Positions 1-10,080 of a DNA stretch of 64,000 nucleotides are shown piece by piece (within the stretch, counting starts at the first letter, position 1; every line of letters begins with the position of its first letter). Source of the DNA: JBBPYC01 sp965218765 (GTDB taxonomy: Bacteria > Pseudomonadota > Gammaproteobacteria > Burkholderiales > Burkholderiaceae_C); assembly GCA_965218765.1 (NCBI GenBank), contig CBDCLU010000002.1, positions 930,001 to 994,000 of the forward strand. Reading direction: 5' to 3'. Made by a program: the position numbers and the translations under genes. The notes under the pieces are model-generated. The model saw only the letters and a program-made list of their open reading frames with translations. It was not told the origin of the DNA and did no database searches.

Positions 1-241
1 CGCTGGCCGCTGATGAAGCTGCGGATGCAGCCGATGACGCCGTTGGCGTGGACGGCGCCACCACAGGAGGCGTCACCACGGCAGGTACTGGGGCAGGCGC
101 GGGCTTGGGTGCTGGCGTCACGACCGGTGCAGGCGCAGCCTTTGGAGGTTCTTCCTTCTTGCCACACGCAGCTACGACGACGCTCATGACGGAAAGCAAG
201 GCAAACTGTCTGGCAACGGTTCGTACGCGCAAGGATTCCAT
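1..241 (-). CDS. Ala/Pro-rich lipoprotein, N-terminal part (runs off the window)
   Basis: The reading frame starts at ATG 241 and is open to the window edge, giving 80 residues. A basic N-terminus and a hydrophobic stretch (about residues 12-24) end in V-A-A-C, a plausible lipobox, followed by GKKEEPPKAAPAP and a long low-complexity tract of Ala, Pro, Val, Thr and Ser. An AGGAG sits 8 bases before the ATG, which fixes the start. The protein is therefore predicted to be a membrane-anchored lipoprotein whose linker lifts a domain that lies outside this window. I cannot name the family. The 223 bases upstream (242-464) hold no gene and must contain its promoter. Confidence 0.7.
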   Translation of the reverse strand, partial: MESLRVRTVARQFALLSVMSVVVAACGKKEEPPKAAPAPVVTPAPKPAPAPVPAVVTPPVVAPSTPTASSAASAASSAAS

Positions 242-464
242 CGTCAAAACTCCTGAAAGTATGTATCGCACAGGTTGCTGGTCACCGCATGCTTCGGGCC
301 GCCGTCGGCGACGGCTTCAGCCGGGTGTCGGCTGTTCATCAACGTCCGGACCTCATGTATCTTTCACCAGCAGCGAGTCCGACGTCCTGGTGTCAGATGC
401 CGGCTAAAAGCGTTTTCATTATAGGTAGCGGACCACGAGTGGGCAGTGACCCATACAGCAGATT

Positions 465-1010
465 TCAAAGCCCCAGCACATCGGCCGGGAATGCCGGCGC
501 AGCGGTGCGCAGATGCTGATCGAGCAACTCGCGCATCGCAAGCCGTCGGTCGGAGTCACCGCTGGCAACACAGACGCTGCGCACGAGGTCGATCCGGTGC
601 AGCACCCAATCAGAAGTCCAAAGCGCGCTGGGCAATGCTGACGGCGTCGACCGAATCGCGCCGCCAGTGCCCGTTGGTCGCCAGCAATCCACTTGATGCG
701 ACCAACGCACGCGCCAGCGAAAAAATCGTGCATGTCGCCGCTTCATATCGTCATAGTGCTGGGCAAGGATGGTGAAGCGACAACCGGCACGTGCCCACGT
801 GTCAAGCGCCGTTTCAGTCGCGCACTCGCCAAGGGGCCAATCGGCAAAGTCAGGATCGCAAAAGATCACCTGCGCGCAACCCATGTGCGCCCCTCGTTCG
901 ATTGCCTGACGGATACATGCGCGAAAAGCTTCCCTACCCTCGATACGCCCTGCTGCCGGCAAATCCACCGCTTGTCGACCCATATCAACCGGTGCTGGGC
1001 GTCTGGTCAC
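465..1010 (-). CDS. Conserved hypothetical protein coupled to RoxA-type oxygenase
   Basis: A 181-residue cytosolic protein with no signal peptide or membrane segment. I do not recognise a named domain; it is rich in Trp, Arg, His and Cys, with motifs such as CDPDFADWPL and HARFFRWRVRWSH, and ends in FPADVLGL. The start chosen is GTG 1010, because it overlaps the stop of the upstream oxygenase gene as GTGA and has a CGGAG six bases before it; the in-frame ATG at 1070 would overlap that gene by 64 bases and the ATG at 983 lacks a ribosome site. The overlap implies translational coupling, so a role linked to the oxygenase is a reasonable inference, but none is shown. Confidence 0.7.
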   Translation of the reverse strand: MTRRPAPVDMGRQAVDLPAAGRIEGREAFRACIRQAIERGAHMGCAQVIFCDPDFADWPLGECATETALDTWARAGCRFTILAQHYDDMKRRHARFFRWRVRWSHQVDCWRPTGTGGAIRSTPSALPSALWTSDWVLHRIDLVRSVCVASGDSDRRLAMRELLDQHLRTAAPAFPADVLGL

Positions 1011-2170
1011 CGATGACTCCGCTGCAACGCGTTCGCGGAATCGGCGTGCAGCCAGCCGGCGTGCACCCATTCAAGCAGGCAACTTCGCAAGGCCAGACTG
1101 CACCCGCGCAGCTCCGCTGCAGCAAGTATGCGCCGGTCCGCAAGCTGGCGCAGCACTCGCGCATCGCGGCCGGACATCACGCGGCTTTCGCCGTTGAGGT
1201 AGATGCGCTTGTCGTCATAGAACATTCGGCTGCGCCGATCCAGCTTGAGTGGTGGCTGCAGCGCTGCTGCCTCCTGCGACGACTCAAGCACATCGAACCA
1301 GGCGGAGGGATGCGGTTCGCTCAGCCACTCGCCCAGTACGCGCTCGATCGTGCCGTGGCCGCGCAGCGCACCTGCTACTGCCTGGTGCGCGAAGCGACCA
1401 AGGGCTGACGGAATTGCGCCGGGTGTCGATACCGCAGCTTGCGCGGGATCACGATAAAGCCGCTGCGTTTCGGTCGCCATCAGTGCTGCATCATCGGCAA
1501 TGCGAGCAAGCATCTCCGCTGCCAATTCGTGCCGCGCCGGGGCTCGGAATCCGATCGAATAGGTGATGCAGTCCCCGCCGACCGCAGTGCCATCATGCGC
1601 CCAGTTGGGCGGCAGGTACAACATGTCGCCCGCATCCAGCACGAAATCCATTTGTGGCCTGAAATCCGCCAAAATTTTGAGCGGAAGGTCAGGCACAAGA
1701 CGGAGTTCAGCGTCATCCGGACGACCGATGCGCCAACGGCGCTGTCCGTGCGCTTGCAGCAGGAATACGTCGTAACGGTCTATGTGTGGGCCGACTCCGC
1801 CTAGCTCACTCGCATAACTGATCATCAGATCGTCAAAGCGCGCATCCGGAATGAATGTGAAATGCTGCTGGACCAGATCATGCGCAGCATCGTCGTGCCG
1901 ATCGATACCCTGGACGAGCAATGTCCAGCCAGGCCGCCCGAGTGGTGGCAGCGCACGCCTTGCAAACGGCCCGTGCCTTAAATGCCAGCTCCCTTCGACT
2001 CGTTTGATGAGACGTGACTCGACTTCGGTGCACCGCGCCAGCTCGAACAGACGCTGACGCAATACTGGTGGCTTGAATCCAACGATGGCCTGACGCGCCA
2101 GCAACGGCTTCTTTTGCCAGTGCCTACGCATGAACTGCGCAGGTGTCAGACCGCCGAGCAAACCCGTCAT
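1007..2170 (-). CDS. roxA: Cupin/JmjC ribosomal protein oxygenase, RoxA (YcfD) type
   Basis: This 387-residue protein fits the RoxA/YcfD family of Fe(II)/2-oxoglutarate oxygenases, whose E. coli member hydroxylates an arginine of ribosomal protein uL16. The iron ligands are visible as H-I-D (H129, D131, in GPHIDRYDV) and a distal His in LPPNWAHDG (H192). The N-terminal motif FMRRHWQKKPLL and the C-terminal winged-helix region (FYDDKRIYLNGE onward) also match. Start is uncertain: ATG 2170 is preferred, with GAGGA ten bases upstream; a TTG at 2194 would add eight residues without a good ribosome site. It is divergent from the SlyD-like gene and coupled downstream to an unknown gene. Confidence 0.85.
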   Translation of the reverse strand: MTGLLGGLTPAQFMRRHWQKKPLLARQAIVGFKPPVLRQRLFELARCTEVESRLIKRVEGSWHLRHGPFARRALPPLGRPGWTLLVQGIDRHDDAAHDLVQQHFTFIPDARFDDLMISYASELGGVGPHIDRYDVFLLQAHGQRRWRIGRPDDAELRLVPDLPLKILADFRPQMDFVLDAGDMLYLPPNWAHDGTAVGGDCITYSIGFRAPARHELAAEMLARIADDAALMATETQRLYRDPAQAAVSTPGAIPSALGRFAHQAVAGALRGHGTIERVLGEWLSEPHPSAWFDVLESSQEAAALQPPLKLDRRSRMFYDDKRIYLNGESRVMSGRDARVLRQLADRRILAAAELRGCSLALRSCLLEWVHAGWLHADSANALQRSHR

Positions 2171-2248
2171 CGACTCCAGTTCCTCATGTGTCAAAGGTCA
2201 GCATCTGCGCATCAAGTCGAGCAGGACTCATTCAGCGACAATCGATTC

Positions 2249-2812
2249 ATGAAGATCAACAATGAATGTGTGGTGGCACTGACTTGGGAACTGAAGGATA
2301 CCCTTGGTGGCATGCTCGACCTGTTGGACACACCGACTGAATTTATGGTTGGCAGCAATGATCTGCTTGAAGCGATCCAGCGCGCACTGCAGGGACGTAT
2401 GCCAGGCGCGAAGATCGATCTGCACCTCGAGCCGGAGGATGCGTTCGGCGACTACGACGAACGGCTGGTGTTTCTCGAACCGCGCTCGAACTTTCCAGTT
2501 GACCTCAATGAGGGCGCGACGCTCGATGCCGAGCAACTGGCCGCATTCCAAAGCGGGGACAAGACCGCAAGCCCGACTTACACAGTGACTGAAATCTATC
2601 CCGAGCATGTGGTGCTCGATGGCAACCATCCGTTGGCTGGAATTGGACTGCGGCTGTCGCTCAAAGTCGAAACGGTACGGAGGGCGACCCAGGAAGAGCT
2701 TGCGCTCGGCACTTGCGGCAATACATTTTTTATGCTCGCTGCGCGGGACGAACCAAGCGGCCCTGTGCTTGTCGATGTCACCGTCGCTCCATCAAGGCCC
2801 AAGCCTCACTGA
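2249..2812 (+). CDS. slyD: FKBP-type peptidyl-prolyl isomerase, SlyD-like
   Basis: A 187-residue cytosolic protein. The N-terminal strand (NNECVVALTWELKDTLGGMLD), the F-M-V-G loop and the insert-in-flap region with EDAFGDYDERLVF match the SlyD group of FKBP prolyl isomerases, which combine isomerase and chaperone activity. It lacks the His-rich metal-binding tail of E. coli SlyD and ends in a short SRPKPH tail. The ATG at 2249 lies 78 bases from the divergent RoxA start, so both promoters lie in that gap. An upstream in-frame extension to 2114 would run into the RoxA gene and is rejected. Confidence 0.8.
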   Translation: MKINNECVVALTWELKDTLGGMLDLLDTPTEFMVGSNDLLEAIQRALQGRMPGAKIDLHLEPEDAFGDYDERLVFLEPRSNFPVDLNEGATLDAEQLAAFQSGDKTASPTYTVTEIYPEHVVLDGNHPLAGIGLRLSLKVETVRRATQEELALGTCGNTFFMLAARDEPSGPVLVDVTVAPSRPKPH

Positions 2813-2927
2813 ATGCTGGCCCCAGAGTAATGCCTTGTAGACCGACTGCCTTGTCTCAAGGCATCCTCCAGTCCTGATTGCGGCGCCTGGGAAGGTAAAT
2901 GGATGAGCCCGCCAGCACCGCGATCCA

Positions 2928-3404
2928 TCAACGGTACACCTGATCGCCCTCGACCCGGACGCGCTCGCCTTCACGCACATTCGGCGCTTCGGCATAGTCG
3001 AATGCACGGGTACCGCCGTCTTCGAGCCGCACGGTGACCCGGTAGTGGTCCTGGCCCGGCTGACGCGTGTTCTGCTCAACCGTACGACCGATCAGCGCGC
3101 CGCCGACCGCGCCTGCCACTGTCGCAATGGTACGACCCGTGCCGCCTCCGACCTGATTGCCCGCCAGCCCGCCAACGACTCCACCTGCGATCGTGCCCAA
3201 GGTGCCGCTCGCGCGTTCCCCTGGAACCAATTCGACGCGCATGACGGTGCCCCACTGGGCATAGTTCTGAGACGCCGGGTAACTGGAAGACGCTGGCACC
3301 CTGCCGGCACCACCATCCCCGTACAACGGAACGTTGGTGCAACCTACGAGCGCGGTTGCCAGTGTCAACATGGCGACTTGACCAATGCACGCGACCTTAT
3401 TCAT
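2928..3404 (-). CDS. Glycine-zipper outer membrane lipoprotein, SlyB/Pcp-like
   Basis: A 158-residue lipoprotein. It has a signal peptide with the lipobox L-V-G-C, then a central glycine-zipper membrane segment (LGTIAGGVVGGLAGNQVGGG and AGAVGGALIG) and a C-terminal strand-rich region ending in EGDQVYR. This layout is that of the 17-kDa antigen/SlyB/PcpA family of outer membrane lipoproteins, associated with envelope stress. ATG 3404 is preceded by AGGAG seven bases away, which makes the longer frame to 3506 unlikely. It appears monocistronic. The 264 bases between it and dut (3405-3668) contain no recognisable gene. Confidence 0.8.
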   Translation of the reverse strand: MNKVACIGQVAMLTLATALVGCTNVPLYGDGGAGRVPASSSYPASQNYAQWGTVMRVELVPGERASGTLGTIAGGVVGGLAGNQVGGGTGRTIATVAGAVGGALIGRTVEQNTRQPGQDHYRVTVRLEDGGTRAFDYAEAPNVREGERVRVEGDQVYR

Positions 3405-3668
3405 TTCGATTCTCCTGTGATTCCAAATCGGGTGACAGAATGAAACGCAGTCCTGCAGATTTCTCCTATCCCGCATTGGACAGGTGCACTGCAAACTACG
3501 AACCATCGAGCCGCTCCTCGTTATTCAAGCGCGTACGCAACGCGCCGACCGTCGGTGTGCGTGGCGCAACAGGCGTGCGAACAGGTCCCGTTAGAGCGTC
3601 GGAAGGCGCCTACGGCTTGCTGATCTGACCGTGCGCCCTACACGGCATTCCATGAAAGCGGCACCAGC

Positions 3669-4115
3669 TCAGTCACGACCCGACGAGCCGTAGCCACGCT
3701 CGCCGCGAACGCTGGGCGCAAAGGCTGGCACCACACGGAACTGCGCCTGCAGAATCGGCACGATCACCAGCTGTGCAAGCCGCTCGAACGGCTCAACCTC
3801 ATAAGCGACATCGCTGCGGTTCCAGACGCTCAGCATCAGTTCGCCCTGGTAGTCGCTGTCGATCAGACCGACCAGATTGCCCAGCACGATGCCGTGGCGG
3901 TGCCCGAGACCGGAACGTGGCAGCACCAGCGCAGCGCATCCGGGGTCGGCCAGATGCACGGCGATGCCTGTCGGCACCAGATGCCATGCGTTCGCCGCCA
4001 ACATGAGAGGCGCATCGATGCAGGCACGAAGGTCGAGCCCGGCACTGCCCGGCGTCGCATAGTCGGGAAGGCGATCTGCCATCCGCGGATCCAACACCTG
4101 TATATCGACGTTCAT
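3669..4115 (-). CDS. dut: dUTP diphosphatase (dUTPase)
   Basis: Hydrolyses dUTP to dUMP and pyrophosphate, supplying dTMP synthesis and keeping uracil out of DNA. The 148-residue length is normal, and all five trimeric dUTPase motifs are visible: AGLDLRA, PRSGLGHRHG, GLIDSDYQGE, ERLAQLVI and the C-terminal RGERGYGSSG loop that closes over the substrate. Its ATG overlaps the coaBC stop as ATGA, so the two are translationally coupled, an order seen in many proteobacteria. Confidence 0.95.
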   Translation of the reverse strand: MNVDIQVLDPRMADRLPDYATPGSAGLDLRACIDAPLMLAANAWHLVPTGIAVHLADPGCAALVLPRSGLGHRHGIVLGNLVGLIDSDYQGELMLSVWNRSDVAYEVEPFERLAQLVIVPILQAQFRVVPAFAPSVRGERGYGSSGRD

Positions 4116-5350
4116 GCTTCTGGACCAGCTGCCTTCGGCGTCTGCAGGCGAGCCGCGATTTCGGTGACCAACTCCCGCGCAAGCTGCTGCTTGGACGCGT
4201 GCGGCAATTCCCGTACACCAGCCGCATCCACCAACAACAGCGCATTGTGGTCCGAGCCGAAGGTCGCCGGCCCGATGTTGCCGACCAGAAGCGGTACGCC
4301 TTTGCGCTCACGCTTGGCACGCGCATGTTCGAGCAACTGCTCACTCTCTGCTGCAAAGCCGACGCAGTAGAGCGCGCCACTGCGCGCGCGCGCGGAGCGC
4401 GCCACCGTTGCGAGAATGTCGGCGTTCTCCACAAAGCGGAAGCTCGGCGTCGCACCCGAGCCGTCTTTCTTGATCTTCTGCACGGCGCTCTCCGCCGGAC
4501 GCCAGTCGGCCACCGCTGCAGTCGCAATGAAGAGGTCGGCACGCTCGACGTGCTGCAAGGTCGCAGCGAGCATGTCCTGCGCCGACCGGACGTCAACGCG
4601 TTTGACGCCGCGTGGTGTCGCCAGCTGCACCGGGCCGGCAATCAACGTCACGTCGGCGCCCGCCTCACGAGCCGCGCGTGCCAACGCGAAGCCCATCTTG
4701 CCGCTGGATCGATTCGTGATGCCACGCACCGGATCGATCGCTTCGTAAGTCGGGCCGGCCGTGATCAGAACGCAGCGCCGATCGAGCAGCTTGGGGCGGA
4801 ACGACGCAACCACCTCCTCAACGATTTCCGAGGGTTCCAGCATGCGTCCATCGCCGACTTCGCCACATGCCTGCTCGCCGTTGCCGACGCCGAATACAGT
4901 CGCACCGTCGCTTGCGACCTGCACGAGATTGCGCTGCGTTGCCGGATGCACCCACATCTCGCGATTCATCGCCGGCGCCAGCAGCAACGGTATGCTGTGA
5001 GCCGGCCGTGCGAGGCACAGCAACGACAGCAAGTCGTCCGCGCGGCCCTGCGCAAGGCGTGCCAGAAAATCCGCACTGGCCGGCGCGATCAGCACGCAGT
5101 CGGCATTTCGTGCCAGGTTGATGTGTGCCATGTTGTTCGGCGCACGCGCATCCCACTGCGAGCCGTACACGGCCCGGTTCGACAATGCCTGCATCGTGAC
5201 GGGCGTGATGAAGCGTTCTGCCGCCTCGGTCATGACCACCTGCACGGTAGCGCCGTGCTTGATCAGCAAGCGGCATAATTCAGCTGCCTTGTAGCAGGCG
5301 ATACCGCCGCTCAAGCCGAGCAGGACGTGCCTGCCAGTCAATTCGTCCAT
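4112..5350 (-). CDS. coaBC: Bifunctional phosphopantothenoylcysteine decarboxylase/synthetase
   Basis: Carries out two steps of coenzyme A synthesis: ligation of 4'-phosphopantothenate with cysteine and decarboxylation of the product to 4'-phosphopantetheine. The 412 residues divide into an FMN-dependent CoaC half, with GGIACYKAAE, the active-site His in MAHINLA (H76), PAMN (126-129) and the ACGEVGDGRM loop with its catalytic Cys (C162), and a CoaB half starting near residue 190 with LITAGPTYEAIDPVR and the NRSSGKMG loop. No strong ribosome site precedes the ATG. It is divergent from pyrG across 153 bases. Confidence 0.95.
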   Translation of the reverse strand: MDELTGRHVLLGLSGGIACYKAAELCRLLIKHGATVQVVMTEAAERFITPVTMQALSNRAVYGSQWDARAPNNMAHINLARNADCVLIAPASADFLARLAQGRADDLLSLLCLARPAHSIPLLLAPAMNREMWVHPATQRNLVQVASDGATVFGVGNGEQACGEVGDGRMLEPSEIVEEVVASFRPKLLDRRCVLITAGPTYEAIDPVRGITNRSSGKMGFALARAAREAGADVTLIAGPVQLATPRGVKRVDVRSAQDMLAATLQHVERADLFIATAAVADWRPAESAVQKIKKDGSGATPSFRFVENADILATVARSARARSGALYCVGFAAESEQLLEHARAKRERKGVPLLVGNIGPATFGSDHNALLLVDAAGVRELPHASKQQLARELVTEIAARLQTPKAAGPEA

Positions 5351-5503
5351 CGCGGCAATGTAGCAAATGCGATCCGCGCACCTTTGTTGCTCTCAATGGG
5401 CAGGCGATGCAGGTCGGCCCGTTCGAAGCGGCAAGCCGTTGTGAGCCAGGCCGCGATGGGAGTCACTCACCGATTGGGAAGCGCCAGCAGCACCAGTATC
5501 GAC

Positions 5504-7198
<1,695 letters not shown>

Positions 7199-7209
7199 GC
7201 GAACCCGAT

Positions 7210-8067
7210 ATGAAACTCTGCGGCTTCGAAGTGGGCAACGCGCACCCGTTGTTCCTGATCGCTGGGCCCTGCGTGGTCGAATCGCTTCAGCTGCAGATGG
7301 ACACGGCCGGGCATCTGAAGGAAGTGGCAGGCCGGCTCGGCATCCCGTTTATCTTCAAGAGCAGCTTCGACAAGGCGAACCGCTCGTCCGGCGACAGCTT
7401 CCGCGGGCCCGGTCTCGAAGAAGGGCTTGCGGTGCTCGCGCGGATCAAGCGCGAACTCGGGCTGCCGATCCTCACCGATGTGCATGTCGAAAGCCACGTG
7501 GGCGTTGTTGCCGAAGTCGCCGATGTGCTGCAGACACCGGCCTTCCTGTGCCGCCAGACCGATTTCATCCGGGCCGTGGCGCAGTCGGGCCGTCCCGTGA
7601 ACATCAAGAAGGGTCAGTTCCTGTCGCCGCATGAGATGAAGAACGTGATCGACAAGGCGCGCGCGGCGGCGGCTGAAAAAGATTTGCCGCAGGACAGCTT
7701 CATGGCCTGCGAACGCGGCGCAAGCTTCGGCTACAACAACCTCGTGGCCGACATGCGCAGCCTGGCCATCCTGCGCGAGACCGGCGCGCCGGTGGTGTTC
7801 GATGCGACCCATTCGGTGCAACTGCCCGGCGGCCTCGGCAGCAGCTCCGGCGGACAGCGCGACATGGTGCCGGTGCTCGCGCGCGCGGCAGTCGCGGTGG
7901 GCGTTGCGGGGCTCTTCATGGAAACACACCCGGACCCTGAGCGCGCGCTCAGCGACGGACCGAACGCGGTGCCGCTGAAGCACGTGGAGGCGCTGCTGGA
8001 AACGCTGCTCGCACTCGACCGCGTCGCCAAGCGCACGCCCTATCTCGAACACATCATCGGAGCCTGA
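7210..8067 (+). CDS. kdsA: 3-deoxy-8-phosphooctulonate synthase (KDO-8-P synthase)
   Basis: Condenses phosphoenolpyruvate with D-arabinose 5-phosphate to make KDO 8-phosphate for lipopolysaccharide inner core. The 285-residue length is normal. Motifs visible include IAGPCVVES near the N-terminus, FKSSFDKANRSS for substrate phosphate binding, and the VFDATHSVQLPGG segment. It lies 11 bases after pyrG and 4 bases before the next gene, so it is very likely cotranscribed. Confidence 0.96.
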   Translation: MKLCGFEVGNAHPLFLIAGPCVVESLQLQMDTAGHLKEVAGRLGIPFIFKSSFDKANRSSGDSFRGPGLEEGLAVLARIKRELGLPILTDVHVESHVGVVAEVADVLQTPAFLCRQTDFIRAVAQSGRPVNIKKGQFLSPHEMKNVIDKARAAAAEKDLPQDSFMACERGASFGYNNLVADMRSLAILRETGAPVVFDATHSVQLPGGLGSSSGGQRDMVPVLARAAVAVGVAGLFMETHPDPERALSDGPNAVPLKHVEALLETLLALDRVAKRTPYLEHIIGA

Positions 8068-8071
8068 TTCC

Positions 8072-8365
8072 ATGCCGAGCGCCTACCTGATCGCCAATGT
8101 GGATGTCACCGATCCCGGGCAGTACGAACAGTACAAGGTGCTGTCCAGCGCTGCGATGAAGGCGCATGGTGCCGAAGTGTGCGTGCGTGGCGGTGCGGTC
8201 GAGGTGCTGGAAGGCGACTGGGCGCCCGAGCGTCTCGTGATGCTCAAATTTCCGTCCGTGGCAGCCGCCAGGGCGTTCCACCAATCTCCCGAATATGCGC
8301 TGGCCCGCAAGGCCCGCGAGGGTGCTGCGGTCATGCGCATGATCGTGGTGACAGGCGCCGATTGA
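8072..8365 (+). CDS. DUF1330 family protein
   Basis: A 97-residue cytosolic protein of the DUF1330 dimeric alpha-beta barrel fold, recognised by its start MPSAYLIANVDVTDPGQYEQY, the central GGAVEVLEGDW and the ERLVMLKFPSVAAARAFHQS helix. No enzymatic function is established for the family. It sits four bases after kdsA and 32 bases before eno, a conserved position in this order, and is probably part of the same transcript. Confidence 0.85.
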   Translation: MPSAYLIANVDVTDPGQYEQYKVLSSAAMKAHGAEVCVRGGAVEVLEGDWAPERLVMLKFPSVAAARAFHQSPEYALARKAREGAAVMRMIVVTGAD

Positions 8366-8397
8366 ACCGGCGACCACCAACTACCGAAAGCAGATGA

Positions 8398-9681
8398 ATG
8401 AGTGCAATTGTTGATATCGTGGGCCGCGAGATTCTGGACAGCCGCGGCAATCCGACCGTTGAATGCGATGTGCTGCTGGAGTCCGGCACGATGGGCCGCG
8501 CCGCCGTGCCGTCGGGTGCGTCGACCGGGTCGCGCGAAGCGATCGAGCTGCGCGACGGCGATGCGAGCCGCTATCTCGGCAAGGGCGTGTTGAAGGCGAT
8601 CGGCCACATCAACACCGAGATTTCGGAAGCCGTGCTCGGCCTGGATGCCAGTGAACAGGCATTTCTCGACAACACCCTGATCGATCTGGACGGCAGCGAC
8701 AACAAGTCGCGGCTCGGTGCAAACGCGACGCTGGCCGTCTCGATGGCAGTGGCGCGTGCTGCAGCCGAGGAATCCGGCCTTCCGCTGTACCGCTATTTCG
8801 GCGGCATGGGCGCAAACCTCATGCCGGTGCCGATGATGAACGTGGTCAACGGCGGCGCACATGCGAACAACAACCTAGACCTGCAGGAGTTGATGATCAT
8901 TCCAGTCGGCGCGAAAAGCTTTCGTGAAGCGCTGCGCTACGGCGCCGAGGTGTTTCATGCATTGAAGAAGATTTTGAACGACAAAGGCATCAGCACCGCA
9001 GTCGGCGACGAAGGCGGCTTTGCGCCGAATGTGTCGAATCATGAGGCGGCGATCCAGTTGATCCTCGATGCGATCGACAAGGCCGGCTACAGCGCGGGCA
9101 CTCAGATCGCGCTGGGCCTGGACTGCGCGGCCAGCGAGTTCTACAAGGACGGCAACTACGAACTCGAAGGCGAGCACCTCTCGCTGTCGGCCCAGGCCTG
9201 GACCGACATGCTCGCGACCTGGGTCGACAAATATCCGATCATCAGCATTGAAGACGGCATGCACGAAGGCGACTGGGACGGCTGGAAACACCTGACCGAG
9301 CGCTTGGGCAAAAACGTACAGTTGGTCGGCGACGATCTGTTCGTGACGAACACAAAAATCCTGCAGGAAGGCATCGACAAGCACATCGCGAATTCGATCC
9401 TGATCAAGATCAACCAGATCGGCACGCTGACCGAAACATTCGCCGCGATCGAGATGGCCAAGCGCGCAGGCTACACGGCCGTGATCAGCCACCGCTCCGG
9501 CGAGACCGAAGACAGCACGATCGCCGACATTGCGGTCGGCTGCAACGCCGGGCAGATCAAGACCGGCTCCCTGTCCCGGTCCGACCGCATCGCCAAATAC
9601 AACCAGTTGCTGCGCATCGAAGAAGACTTGGGCGACGTCGCCAGTTACGCAGGCCGCGCGGCGTTCTACAACCTGCGCTGA
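8398..9681 (+). CDS. eno: Enolase
   Basis: Interconverts 2-phosphoglycerate and phosphoenolpyruvate in glycolysis; in other bacteria it also joins the RNA degradosome. The 427-residue protein has the expected DSRGNPTVE start region, the GDEGGFAPN loop, metal ligands in DCAASEF and SIEDGM, the signature ILIKINQIGTLTET and the catalytic SHRSGETED segment. The ATG at 8398 gives the usual N-terminus. Only 40 bases separate it from ftsB. Confidence 0.97.
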   Translation: MSAIVDIVGREILDSRGNPTVECDVLLESGTMGRAAVPSGASTGSREAIELRDGDASRYLGKGVLKAIGHINTEISEAVLGLDASEQAFLDNTLIDLDGSDNKSRLGANATLAVSMAVARAAAEESGLPLYRYFGGMGANLMPVPMMNVVNGGAHANNNLDLQELMIIPVGAKSFREALRYGAEVFHALKKILNDKGISTAVGDEGGFAPNVSNHEAAIQLILDAIDKAGYSAGTQIALGLDCAASEFYKDGNYELEGEHLSLSAQAWTDMLATWVDKYPIISIEDGMHEGDWDGWKHLTERLGKNVQLVGDDLFVTNTKILQEGIDKHIANSILIKINQIGTLTETFAAIEMAKRAGYTAVISHRSGETEDSTIADIAVGCNAGQIKTGSLSRSDRIAKYNQLLRIEEDLGDVASYAGRAAFYNLR

Positions 9682-9721
9682 AACGCTGCTGCGCATCATT
9701 TTTTTCGACTGAACCCACGCG

Positions 9722-9997
9722 ATGCGCAGCCGCACCGTATCCGTCATCCTGCTGGCATTGCTGGTCCTGCTGCAAGTTCAGCTCTGGCATGGGCGCGGCA
9801 GCCTGCCAGACGTCCAGCGGCTGCGCCAGCGGATCGAGCAGCGCCATGCCGACAACGACCGGGCCAAGTTCATCAACGAGCGGCTCGCCGCGGAAGTTCG
9901 TGACCTGCAGCAGGGGCTCGATACGGTCGAATCAAAAGCCCGGGCCGAACTCGGCATGGTCAAGCCCAATGAAATATTCGTGCAGGTGATGAAGTAA
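9722..9997 (+). CDS. ftsB: Cell division protein FtsB
   Basis: A 91-residue bitopic inner membrane protein of the FtsB/DivIC family, part of the FtsQLB complex that activates septal peptidoglycan synthesis. Residues about 6-22 form the membrane segment (SVILLALLVLLQVQLW), followed by a periplasmic coiled coil with regularly spaced hydrophobic residues and the AELGMVKPNEIFVQV end typical of FtsB. Its place directly after eno is the usual proteobacterial arrangement. The gap to convergent hslO is 83 bases. Confidence 0.92.
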   Translation: MRSRTVSVILLALLVLLQVQLWHGRGSLPDVQRLRQRIEQRHADNDRAKFINERLAAEVRDLQQGLDTVESKARAELGMVKPNEIFVQVMK

Positions 9998-10080
9998 GGA
10001 TGGCCCGCCCGCGCGAGCATTGACAGTCGCTGCATGGCCGGCATCATGACGCGGGCGCACGCTACCCCGACCTTGCCCCG

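Noticed and set aside
48..407. Plus-strand frame rich in Gly/Ala/Thr at the left edge
   Set aside because: It is antisense to the lipoprotein signal and linker, which has a ribosome site and lipobox on the minus strand.
9700..9720. T-run after eno considered as a terminator
   Set aside because: No stable stem precedes it, and ftsB follows closely as usual, so cotranscription is more likely.
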